A stretch of DNA of 64,000 bases from Hydrogenophaga sp. (lineage in GTDB: Bacteria; Pseudomonadota; Gammaproteobacteria; Burkholderiales; Burkholderiaceae_C): assembly GCF_026125785.1 (NCBI RefSeq), contig NZ_JAHCKL010000026.1, positions 1-64,000 on the forward strand. The letters run 5' to 3'. Both the position numbers and the translations under genes were made by a program. Numbering within the stretch: the stretch's first letter is position 1; each line of letters begins with the position of its first letter. The notes under the pieces are model-generated. The model saw nothing but the letters and a program-made list of their open reading frames with translations, made no database searches and was not told where the DNA came from. Below, piece after piece: positions 44,035-51,153 of this stretch.

Positions 44035-45636
44035 TCAACTCTTCAGGAACAGACGGTACACCGGATTCTCGGTCTCTTCCACATAGGGATAGCCGAGTGT
44101 GTCGAGAAACTTGCCAAAGGCTTTGTGGTCCTTGGCCGGCACCTGCAGGCCGACGAGGATGCGGCCGTAGTCCGCTCCCTGGTTGCGGTAGTGGAACAGG
44201 CTGATGTTCCATCCCGGGCGCATCAGGCTGAGGAACTTGAGCAGAGCGCCTGGCCGCTCGGGAAAGACGAAGCGCAACAGGCGTTCGTCGTTCGCCAGTG
44301 GCGAATGGCCGCCCACCATATGCCGCACGTGTTCCTTGGCCAGATCGTCGTGCGTCAGATCGAGGGTCTCGAAACCGTGTCGCACCAGGTTGGCTGCGAT
44401 GCGGGTCGACTCGCCTTTGCCATGCGTGCTCAGACCGACAAAGACATGCGCCTGGCTGCCGTCGTGGATGCGGTAGTTGAACTCGGTCACATTGCGCGGC
44501 CCGCCGGGCAGTTCGCCGATCACCTCGCAGAAGCGCCTGAAGCTGCCGCGTTCCTCTGGGATGGTGACGGCGAACAGGGCTTCGCGCTCTTCGCCGACCT
44601 CGGCGCGCTCGGCGACGAAACGCAGGCGGTCGAAGTTCATGTTCGCGCCACACAGGATGGCCGCGTAGGTTTCTCCGCGCGTCTTGTGCCGGGCCACGTA
44701 CTGCTTGATCGCCGCTACCGCCAGCGCACCCGACGGCTCCACGATGCTGCGTGTGTCCACGAACACATCCTTGATGGCCGCGCACACCGCGTCCGTATCG
44801 ACCGTCACGAATTCATCCACCAGCTCGCGGGCAATGCGGAAGGTTTCCTCGCCCACCAGCTTCACGGCGGTGCCATCGGCAAACAGGCCGACGTCGGGCA
44901 GCGTCACCCGTGAGCCACCCTCCACCGAACGCCGCATGGCGTCCGAGTCGCTGGTCTGCACACCGATGACCTTGATCTCCGGCCGCACCGCCTTGATGTA
45001 GTTGGCCACGCCCGAAATCAGGCCGCCACCGCCGATGGCGACGAACACCGCGTCGAGGTGGTCCGACCCCAGGCTCTGCAACTGGCGCAGGATTTCCATG
45101 GCGATCGTGCCTTGGCCGGCGATCACGTCCGGATCGTCAAAGGGATGCACGAAGGTCAGCCCCTGCTTCTTCTGCAAGGTGACCGCGTGGTTGTAGGCAT
45201 CGGTGTAGCTGTCGCCGTGCAGGACCACTTCTCCGCCAAATCCGCGCACAGCGTCGATCTTGACCTGGGGTGTGGTGGTGGGCATGACGATGACCGCGCG
45301 CGCGCCCAGCTTGCGTGCGCCCAGCGCCACGCCTTGCGCGTGGTTGCCCGCCGAGGCGCAGATGACGCCTCGCTGCAACTGGTCGGGGCTCAGGTGCGCC
45401 ATCTTGTTGTAGGCGCCGCGCAGTTTGAAGCTGAACACCGGCTGCTGGTCTTCGCGCTTGAGCAGCACTTTGTTGTGCAGCCTGCGGCTCAGGTCGTGCG
45501 CGGGCTCCAGGGCAGATTCGACCGCCACGTCATAGACGCGTGCCGTCAGGATCTTCTTCAGGTAGTCGGCGGGCCCCATGGTGGTCAGGGGCGATAGGGC
45601 GGGGGCGGGAAGGGGCTTGTTGGCGCGGGCTGGCAT
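44035..45636 (-). CDS. ilvA: Biosynthetic threonine ammonia-lyase IlvA
   Basis: IlvA deaminates threonine to 2-oxobutanoate, the first step to isoleucine, and is feedback-inhibited by isoleucine. The 533-aa product has the PLP lysine at 71 in SFKLRGAYN, the phosphate-binding loop AIGGGGLISG, and two C-terminal ACT-like regulatory domains (about residues 345-420 and 440-525). That marks the biosynthetic, two-ACT type. GAGGAA lies four bases upstream of the ATG at 45636. A TATGAT box at 45659-45654 could be a close promoter; a separate promoter and terminator further up may define an sRNA. Confidence 0.97.
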   Translation of the reverse strand: MPARANKPLPAPALSPLTTMGPADYLKKILTARVYDVAVESALEPAHDLSRRLHNKVLLKREDQQPVFSFKLRGAYNKMAHLSPDQLQRGVICASAGNHAQGVALGARKLGARAVIVMPTTTPQVKIDAVRGFGGEVVLHGDSYTDAYNHAVTLQKKQGLTFVHPFDDPDVIAGQGTIAMEILRQLQSLGSDHLDAVFVAIGGGGLISGVANYIKAVRPEIKVIGVQTSDSDAMRRSVEGGSRVTLPDVGLFADGTAVKLVGEETFRIARELVDEFVTVDTDAVCAAIKDVFVDTRSIVEPSGALAVAAIKQYVARHKTRGETYAAILCGANMNFDRLRFVAERAEVGEEREALFAVTIPEERGSFRRFCEVIGELPGGPRNVTEFNYRIHDGSQAHVFVGLSTHGKGESTRIAANLVRHGFETLDLTHDDLAKEHVRHMVGGHSPLANDERLLRFVFPERPGALLKFLSLMRPGWNISLFHYRNQGADYGRILVGLQVPAKDHKAFGKFLDTLGYPYVEETENPVYRLFLKS

Positions 45637-45701
45637 GGTGTTCCTCGAGTCCGATCATAGCCAGCACCGGTTTTTGAGAGCCTTGGCACCGACGGCAGGC
45701 G

Positions 45702-45737
45702 AAAAAAAGCCCGGACGGGCGGTGCCTGTCCGGGCTT
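45702..45737 (-). terminator. Intrinsic terminator 66 nt upstream of ilvA
   Basis: On the minus strand AAGCCCGGAC (45737-45728 side) and its perfect complement (45716-45707) form a 10-bp stem with an 11-nt loop, followed by seven T (45708-45702). It points toward ilvA, so it must end a transcript started in the ilvA-osmC spacer or leftward readthrough. Confidence 0.85.
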
Positions 45738-45780
45738 GAATCCACCCGTGGAGGGTAGAGGAGACAACCTTCAATACAAT
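45702..45780 (-). ncRNA. Candidate ~79-nt small RNA between ilvA and osmC
   Basis: The unit runs leftward from a predicted start near 45780, seven bases after the TATACT box, to the end of a T-run at 45702. The predicted RNA has a pyrimidine-rich single strand with two anti-Shine-Dalgarno stretches (GUCUCCUCUACCCUCC, about 45766-45751). A small hairpin UCCA-CGGG-UGGA follows, then the terminator hairpin with seven U. That layout is typical of Hfq-dependent regulatory RNAs. The rival reading is an untranslated ilvA leader ending in an attenuator; no leader peptide rich in Ile/Val/Leu/Thr is visible, which weakens it. Confidence 0.5.
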
Positions 45781-45786
45781 GCCGCC

Positions 45787-45814
45787 AGTATACCGTGTTC
45801 ATGTTGCAATGCAA
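45787..45814 (-). promoter_or_regulatory. Sigma-70-like promoter of the candidate sRNA
   Basis: On the minus strand TTGCAT (45814-45809) and TATACT (45792-45787) are spaced by 16 nt. These are close to consensus and the best sigma-70 match I noticed in the window. The -35 box lies within the 17-bp palindrome at 45801-45817. Confidence 0.65.
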
Positions 45815-45817
45815 CAT
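45801..45817. promoter_or_regulatory. 17-bp palindromic operator ATGTTGCA-A-TGCAACAT
   Basis: Two perfect 8-bp arms flank a single central base and cover the -35 box of the leftward promoter. A bound repressor would shut that promoter off and may also affect the rightward osmC promoter. The regulator is not identifiable from the sequence. Confidence 0.7.
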
Positions 45818-45891
45818 CCGTCGTTGCTTTTTTTCTATCGTTTTTAGAGCACCGACCCCAACAAACCCGACTCCCCGACCTCAGGACAGCC

Positions 45892-46341
45892 ATGGAATGC
45901 ACCGTCACCTGGACCGGCGCCGCCGGTACCCGCTCCCACATGGGCTTCGTCGCCGAAACCGGCAGTGGCCATGTGCTGACCATGGACGGTGCGCCCGACG
46001 CCGACAAGCCCGCCAACGGCGGTGCCAACCTGGCACCGCGCCCCATGGAAACCGTGTTGGCCGGCACCGGTGGCTGCACGGCCTACGACGTGGTGCTCAT
46101 CCTCAAGCGTGGGCGGCATGACGTGCGCGGCTGCAGCGTCAAGCTGACCTCGGAGCGCGCTGCGGTCGATCCCAAGGTCTTCACCAAGATCCACATGCAC
46201 TTCACGGTCAGCGGCCAGGGCGTGCCCGCCGCAGCGGTCGAGCGCGCCATTGCCATGAGCCACGAAAAGTACTGCTCGGCCAGCATCATGCTCGGCAAGA
46301 CAGCCGAGATCACGACGAGCTTCGAACTGCTGGAGGCGTGA
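45892..46341 (+). CDS. OsmC/Ohr-family protein, YhfA-like
   Basis: OsmC-type proteins reduce organic hydroperoxides through two cysteines. The ATG at 45892 gives 149 aa. One Cys lies in GTGGCTAYDVV (about residue 62) and the second in EKYCSASIML (about residue 125), the two expected positions. The protein belongs to the short YhfA-like branch rather than Ohr, judged by the MECTVTWTG start and the KRGRHDVRG segment. The gene is divergent from ilvA and convergent with coq7. Confidence 0.88.
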   Translation: MECTVTWTGAAGTRSHMGFVAETGSGHVLTMDGAPDADKPANGGANLAPRPMETVLAGTGGCTAYDVVLILKRGRHDVRGCSVKLTSERAAVDPKVFTKIHMHFTVSGQGVPAAAVERAIAMSHEKYCSASIMLGKTAEITTSFELLEA

Positions 46342-46374
46342 TCTCCTGGGCGCGCAGCCCGGCGGGCCCAGCGG

Positions 46375-47022
46375 TCAAATCCGGTGCGCCACCGTGGTCA
46401 TGACCTTGGCCGAGGCTCGCATCAAGACTCTGACCGGTGCGGGCAATTCGGTGGCGCCAGCCTGTTGGGCGTCGCGGGCGTGCCGCGCTTCGTCATCCTT
46501 CATCTGGGCCACGATCGCTCGTGAAGCATCGTCCCCTGCCGGCAGGCGCTCCATATGCCCAGCCAGATGGGCTTCCACCTGCCGCTCTGTCTCCACCACG
46601 AAGCCCAGGCTGACTCCGGGCCCGATGCGGCCGGCGACCAGCCCGATGCCGAAGGCGCCCGCGTACCAGAGCGGGTTGAGCAGGGACGGACGGGCACCCA
46701 GTTCCTCCAGCCGCGCCTGCGTCCAGGCGAGGTGATCGGTTTCCTCGCGGCCGGCGGCTTCAAGCTGGCGCGCCAGCGCTTCGTTGGCAGGCCGGCCGGC
46801 CCGCGGCCAACGCGCCGCGAGGGCCTGTGCGGTGTACAGGGCCTGGGCGCAGACCTCGCCCACATGGTTGACGCGCATGAGGGAGCCGGAGAGCTGCCGA
46901 TCGGTGTCGCTCAAATTCGGCTGGTGGTCGTGCTCGGGCAAGGTCGGGCAGGCGCGCGAGGCCCGGGGCGTGACGAACAGGGTGCGCAAGGCCGAGTCGG
47001 CCGCGTTCAGAAGGGCATCCAT
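46375..47022 (-). CDS. coq7: Demethoxyubiquinone hydroxylase Coq7
   Basis: Coq7 is a di-iron monooxygenase that performs the late 6-hydroxylation in ubiquinone synthesis, replacing UbiF in many proteobacteria. The ATG at 47022 gives 215 aa. Iron ligands are recognisable: Glu56 in [12 protein letters not shown], the ExxH pair Glu94/His97 in EETDH, and Glu178/His181 in DDEARH. A TACAGT box at 47063-47058 on the minus strand could be its -10. Convergent with the OsmC gene. Confidence 0.96.
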   Translation of the reverse strand: MDALLNAADSALRTLFVTPRASRACPTLPEHDHQPNLSDTDRQLSGSLMRVNHVGEVCAQALYTAQALAARWPRAGRPANEALARQLEAAGREETDHLAWTQARLEELGARPSLLNPLWYAGAFGIGLVAGRIGPGVSLGFVVETERQVEAHLAGHMERLPAGDDASRAIVAQMKDDEARHARDAQQAGATELPAPVRVLMRASAKVMTTVAHRI

Positions 47023-47129
47023 GGTTATTTCGTTACCGGGTTGGCAGTCCAAGGCTCACTGTAGCGCAGCCCGGCGCCCGTGCCGTGTGCCGCGCGCCCG
47101 CTCGGGCGGAGCTTGCTACCCTGCATGCA

Positions 47130-47172
47130 TTTGGTGCAATTAATGATAAAGAATTCATTTCGATGCACCAAA
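47130..47172. repeat. Inverted repeat TTTGGTGCA / TGCACCAAA upstream of porin 1
   Basis: The 9-bp perfect arms (47130-47138 and 47164-47172) flank 25 bp of AT-rich DNA that includes TAATGATAAAGAATTCATTT. Spacing and base content suggest a two-site operator or promoter region rather than an RNA hairpin. Confidence 0.5.
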
Positions 47173-47176
47173 AAAG

Positions 47177-47204
47177 CAATTCGTTGTTGCTTCACGACGA
47201 ATTG
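47177..47204. repeat. Inverted repeat CAATTCGT / ACGAATTG upstream of porin 1
   Basis: Two perfect 8-bp arms flank 12 bp. It lies directly downstream of the previous inverted repeat and about 130 bp before the porin ATG. It could be an operator or an RNA stem-loop in the porin leader; the sequence alone does not decide. Confidence 0.45.
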
Positions 47205-47333
47205 TTCGGTTGTGCTTCAAAACTTTTGCCAGTCGCGGGCCCTTCTGGTGCAATGACCGCAGCTTCCTCAACGGAGGTTGGCTCGGGGGCTCAAGACCTC
47301 TGGCCTCTTTACTCAACCTTGGAGATACCCCCA

Positions 47334-48341
47334 ATGAAAAAGACCCTGATTGCTCTGGCAGCCGTGGCCGCTACCGGCGCTGCTTTTGCCCAGTCCTCCG
47401 TGACCCTGTTCGGTATCGTTGACCTGAACATCCGCAACGTTCGTCAAGGCGGTGACAACCTGACCTCCATGAGCCAGGACGGTATCGCTTCCAGCCGCCT
47501 CGGTTTCCGTGGCGTGGAAGACCTCGGCGGTGGCATGAGCGCTGGCTTCTGGCTCGAAGGCGCCCTGAACCCCGACACCGGCACCGCCGGTGGCCTGAAC
47601 TTCCAGCGCCGCAGCACCGTGAGCCTGATGGGTGGCTTTGGTGAAGTGCGTCTGGGCCGTGACTATGTGCCGACCTTCTGGAACCACACCGTGTTCGATC
47701 CGTTCGGCACCAACGGCGTGGGCAATTCGCTGAACACGTACACCGTGCTGGGCAGCGGCTCTGGCACCAACGTGCGTGCCAACAACATGATCAGCTACTT
47801 CACGCCCAACCTGAGCGGTTTCGGTGCCCAGATCTCCTACGCCTTCAAGGAAACCACTGCGGCCAATGACGCCAACGAGTACGCTGGCTTCCGCGTGACC
47901 TACGCCGCCGGTCCTCTGAGCGTGGCCCTGGCTTCCGCTTCGGAAGGTTCCACCGTGCAGACCCAGTCGCACAAGCGCACCAACATCGCCGGTTCGTACG
48001 ACTTCGGCGTGGCCAAGCTGATGGCCCAGTACACCCAAGGCAAGTTCGGCGCTTCCAAGGTCAACCACTACCTGATCGGCGCGACCGCTCCTGTGGGCCC
48101 GGGCAACCTGAAGGCTTCCTACGTGCGTTCCGACTACAACGCCGCTGCCGGCGACAACGACGCCAGCCAGATCGCTGTGGGTTACGACTACAACCTGTCC
48201 AAGCGCACCGCTCTGTACGGCACGTTCTCCCGCATCTCCAACAAGAATGCCGGCACCTTCGGCCTGAGCCCGAACGCTGCTGCTGTGACCCCGGGTGGCA
48301 GCTCCACCGGCTTCGAGTTCGGCGTGCGCCACTCCTTCTAA
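47334..48341 (+). CDS. Gram-negative outer-membrane porin (porin 1)
   Basis: The 335-aa product has a 19-residue signal peptide ending AAFAQ, then the betaproteobacterial porin start SSVTLFGIVDLNIRNV and alternating strands. It carries the typical SSRLGFRGVEDLGGGM segment near residues 53-68 and ends FEFGVRHSF with the C-terminal Phe needed for assembly. Codon use leans to GGT, GCT and CGT, as in highly expressed genes. GGAG lies upstream and an intrinsic terminator follows at 48381. Confidence 0.96.
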   Translation: MKKTLIALAAVAATGAAFAQSSVTLFGIVDLNIRNVRQGGDNLTSMSQDGIASSRLGFRGVEDLGGGMSAGFWLEGALNPDTGTAGGLNFQRRSTVSLMGGFGEVRLGRDYVPTFWNHTVFDPFGTNGVGNSLNTYTVLGSGSGTNVRANNMISYFTPNLSGFGAQISYAFKETTAANDANEYAGFRVTYAAGPLSVALASASEGSTVQTQSHKRTNIAGSYDFGVAKLMAQYTQGKFGASKVNHYLIGATAPVGPGNLKASYVRSDYNAAAGDNDASQIAVGYDYNLSKRTALYGTFSRISNKNAGTFGLSPNAAAVTPGGSSTGFEFGVRHSF

Positions 48342-48380
48342 GTCCTGCGCTGGCATCTGCCAGCCCAGTGCCTGAAGTGC

Positions 48381-48411
48381 AAAACCCACCGCGAAAGCGG
48401 TGGGTTTTTTT
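48381..48411 (+). terminator. Intrinsic terminator of porin 1
   Basis: A 12-bp perfect stem (48381-48392 with 48397-48408) with a GAAA tetraloop is followed by further T to 48411. It lies 40 bp after the porin 1 stop and is a textbook rho-independent terminator. Confidence 0.95.
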
Positions 48412-48616
48412 ACGTCTTCTGAGGCCGCAGGGGAAGCCTTGGTTGGGTATGGATATTGCTAGTACGGGGTATCAAATCGATTGTTGTCCCGCTGCAACGA
48501 TTTGACGGCTTTACACAGTTTTGTAAGGGATTACCCTGCAGTTTGTGAAGCGCAGTGCCTAAGATTGAGCTTGTTCGGGAATACCCGTACCTCTTTAACC
48601 ACTCCAAGGAACTCAC

Positions 48617-49582
48617 ATGAAAAAATCGCTTGTCGCTTTGGCTGTCCTCGGTGCCTTCGCTGGCGCTGCCAGCGCCCAGTCTTCTGTTTCGATCTACGGT
48701 ATCGTTGACGCCTATGTGGGCAGCGAAGACACCGGCGCCGCTGGCGGCTCGGTCACCAAGCTGGATTCGGGCGGTCTGCAAGCCAGCCGCCTGGGCTTCA
48801 AGGGCACGGAAGACCTCGGTGGTGGCCTGTCCGCCATCTTTGGCCTGGAAGCTGGCCTGACCGTGGACAACGGTACCGCTGGTGGCTTCAAGTTCGACCG
48901 TCAATCCTTCGTTGGTTTCGAAGGTGGCTTCGGTCAGATCATCGCCGGTAAGGTGTGGTCCGCTTACGACGACATCAGCGCCGCTTCCTTCAGCGGTTTT
49001 GACTCGTCGTTCAGCCCCGAGTACTTTGCCTTTGGCAGCACCGCCTACACCGCCAACCCCAACAACGGCTTCAAGTACACCTCGCCTGACTTCGGTGGCT
49101 TCAGCGGTGCGATCTCCTACGCGCTGGACGAGAACAACGCCGTCAAGGAAAACACCTCTGCTTTCCATCTGAAGTACGCCGCCGGCCCGATCTACGCGGG
49201 TGTCGCGTACCAGGAAGAGACCGCCGCGCTGGTGAAGTCCAAGTACACCCGCCTGGGTGCTTCTTATGACCTGGGCATGCTCAAGGTTCTGGGTTCCTAT
49301 GGCCAGCTCAAGGAAACCGGCGGCGCCAAGACCACCGACTACAGCGTGGGCGTCGACTTCCCCGTGAGCAGCGCGCTGACCCTGGGCGCTGGCTATGCCC
49401 GCGGCAAGGACAACGCGGTTGCCGGCGACGAGAAGCGCTCCGCTTTCGGCCTGGTGGCGACCTATGCCCTGTCCAAGCGCACCACCGCTTACGCTGGCTA
49501 CACCACCGGCGAAGGCAAGACCAATGGCGTGAAGACCCAAGAGCTGGACAAGTACGCCGTGGGTGTCCGCCACACCTTCTGA
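48617..49582 (+). CDS. Gram-negative outer-membrane porin (porin 2)
   Basis: The 321-aa product is a relative of porin 1 with the same layout: signal peptide ending GAASAQ, start SSVSIYGIVDAYVGSE, the SRLGFKGTEDLGGGL segment, and the C-terminal strand KYAVGVRHTF ending in Phe. The two proteins differ enough in loops (for example a VKSKYTRLGASYDLG region here) that they are diverged duplicates, not recent copies. The 275-bp spacer upstream includes its own leader, so each porin is separately transcribed. Confidence 0.96.
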   Translation: MKKSLVALAVLGAFAGAASAQSSVSIYGIVDAYVGSEDTGAAGGSVTKLDSGGLQASRLGFKGTEDLGGGLSAIFGLEAGLTVDNGTAGGFKFDRQSFVGFEGGFGQIIAGKVWSAYDDISAASFSGFDSSFSPEYFAFGSTAYTANPNNGFKYTSPDFGGFSGAISYALDENNAVKENTSAFHLKYAAGPIYAGVAYQEETAALVKSKYTRLGASYDLGMLKVLGSYGQLKETGGAKTTDYSVGVDFPVSSALTLGAGYARGKDNAVAGDEKRSAFGLVATYALSKRTTAYAGYTTGEGKTNGVKTQELDKYAVGVRHTF

Positions 49583-49614
49583 TCTCCGTTTCCTTCGAAC
49601 GGAACTCAGTCAAG

Positions 49615-49646
49615 AAAGCCACCCGGCATGCCGGGTGGCTTTTTCT
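49615..49646. terminator. Bidirectional terminator between porin 2 and the comEA-like gene
   Basis: GCCACCCGG and CCGGGTGGC pair around a CATG loop (49618-49639) inside AAA/TTT flanks, with TTTTTCTTT on the right. It ends porin 2 rightward and lies 18 bp past the leftward helix-hairpin-helix gene. Confidence 0.92.
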
Positions 49647-49663
49647 TTGCGCGTCAGGGACGC

Positions 49664-49990
49664 TCAGGGTTTGCTGCCGCTGCCTTTGGCAGGCTTCTTC
49701 TTCTCCTCGCTCTGGCCGGCGACGGGTTTGTAGGCCTCGCCATTGACGGTCAGACCTTCGGAAGACAGCTTGGCTGCGCGCTTGTCGCCGATGCCGGGCA
49801 CGCGCTGGATCATGTCGGTCCAGTTCTTGAACGGTGACGCCTTGCGCTCTTCCAGGAGTTTGGAAGAGGTGCCGGGCCCAATGCCCTTGATGCTGTCCAG
49901 GTCGGCCACCGTTGCGGTGTTGACGTCGACCGCCGCCCAAGCGGCGGCGGCCATCAGGGCCAGCAGGCTGGCCAGGATTTTCTTGATCAT
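49664..49990 (-). CDS. ComEA-like helix-hairpin-helix periplasmic protein
   Basis: The 108-aa product has a signal peptide (ILASLLALMAAAAWAAVD, cleaved near residue 20) and then a tandem helix-hairpin-helix domain with DVNTATVADLDSIKGIGPG and RVPGIGDKRAAKLS. Proteins of this form bind DNA in the periplasm during natural uptake (ComEA) or are small relatives of unknown role. The C-terminal 20 residues are Lys/Ser rich. No other competence gene is near. The start is a good ATG with AGGAGG (minus strand) upstream. Confidence 0.88.
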   Translation of the reverse strand: MIKKILASLLALMAAAAWAAVDVNTATVADLDSIKGIGPGTSSKLLEERKASPFKNWTDMIQRVPGIGDKRAAKLSSEGLTVNGEAYKPVAGQSEEKKKPAKGSGSKP

Positions 49991-50181
49991 GTGGTTTCCT
50001 CCTTGGGTTGTCGGGTTTGTTGAACACCGGGCGCGAAAAGTCGCCCGGTCGAAATATACAACTTAAGAATTCATTTTTACTCAGGGGAATCCCCAGGGGT
50101 GACATGCCGTGCGTTTAGACTCCCGCTGGCTCGCGCGCAGGCGTGCGAGGTGTTTTTGCCTGGAGTGGAGTCCAAAGACAT

Positions 50182-50958
50182 ATGCGCACTGACAAGCTGG
50201 TTGCGGCGATGCTGGTTTCTGCGGCCATGCTGGGCTGCGCGGGTTTCAACAGATCGACGGAGAACAGCACGGGGCACGACGCACCGCAGGCGTCCGCTGT
50301 GGTGCGGGCCTGGGCGGCAACGCACCTGTCCACTCCGGCGCGGGTGTCCGGTTGGGACACACTGGCCTTTCCCGGCAAGCGGGCGGCGGCTTTTGAACCG
50401 ACGGAGGTCTTGCTGCGACCGGCCCTTCGGGTGCGGGCCAACAGTTCGGTGAGCATTCTTCGACAGCGCTTCGAGCCCATGTTGCCCGCGGTGGGGCGCC
50501 TGAGCCTGTCCTGGAAGATTGACGGCCTGCCCGACGGGGCGGATCTTTCTAACGCGGCGCTGGCCGACTCGCCGGTGCGGCTGGTGCTGGCTTTCGAAGG
50601 GGACCGCTCGCGTTGGTCGCCCCGCATGCACAGGCTGTCCGAGTTGAGCCGCTTGCTCACGGGCGAAGAGTTGCCCTACGCGACACTGATCTACGTCTGG
50701 AGCGCCACCGATCCCGTGGACACGGTATTGAAGAATCCGCGCACCGATCGCATCCGCAAGGTGGTGCTCGACAGCGGCAGCGAACGCGTGGGGCAGTGGC
50801 GAGACCATGTGCGCGATGTGCGCGCGGACTTTCGCCGGGCCTTTGGCGAGAAGCCCGGGCCTTTGCGTCAGATCGCGCTCATGACGGACACCGACAACAC
50901 CCGCAGCAGCCTGACGGCGTGGTACGGACCTTTAAGCCTGGAACTCGCGCAGGACTGA
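50182..50958 (+). CDS. DUF3047-family lipoprotein
   Basis: The ATG at 50182 gives 258 aa with a lipobox ending AAMLGC, Cys at residue 19. The rest matches the DUF3047 pattern as I know it: LSLSWKIDGLPDGADLS, VRLVLAFEGD, ATLIYVWSATDPV, QWRDHVRDVRADFRRAFG, and the most conserved IALMTDTDNT followed by AWYGPLSLE. The fold resembles a carbohydrate- or heme-binding beta sandwich in no way I can confirm. Function unknown. It stands alone ahead of the peptide transport operon. Confidence 0.82.
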   Translation: MRTDKLVAAMLVSAAMLGCAGFNRSTENSTGHDAPQASAVVRAWAATHLSTPARVSGWDTLAFPGKRAAAFEPTEVLLRPALRVRANSSVSILRQRFEPMLPAVGRLSLSWKIDGLPDGADLSNAALADSPVRLVLAFEGDRSRWSPRMHRLSELSRLLTGEELPYATLIYVWSATDPVDTVLKNPRTDRIRKVVLDSGSERVGQWRDHVRDVRADFRRAFGEKPGPLRQIALMTDTDNTRSSLTAWYGPLSLELAQD

Positions 50959-51153
50959 ACTGCTGCGATCGCCGCCCGCATCGCTTGGCGCCACAAGTTG
51001 CGCGCCCTGCTTTCATGCGTTTCGATGCGCTTGCAGACACGCAGGTGACCAATTCAGTGCGTTTGATGCTTCGTCGTTGGGGTTAGTCCCGAGCATGGGC
51101 GGGAACGTTTGTTGCATAGTAGCGCGATGTCCATTTTATTTAGGTGTCAACAA

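Larger units (their letters stand above)
47023..47333. other. 311-bp divergent spacer coq7/porin with two inverted repeats
   Basis: The spacer is markedly AT-richer than its surroundings. It holds the coq7 -10-like box (47058-47063) and the two inverted repeats described separately (47130-47172 and 47177-47204). The remaining 120 bp before the porin are its untranslated leader, with GGAG at about 47321. An upstream in-frame extension of the porin frame is not coding: the porin signal peptide starts at 47334. Confidence 0.6.

Noticed and set aside
45530-45817. Small minus-strand ORF upstream of and over the ilvA 5' end
   Set aside because: It starts before the predicted promoter, runs through the terminator hairpin and overlaps ilvA in another frame with Pro/Arg-rich sequence.
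48342-48616. A specific promoter for porin 2
   Set aside because: TTGACG near 48500 is a good -35, but the hexamer at the right distance (TAAGGG) is a poor -10, so no promoter is claimed.
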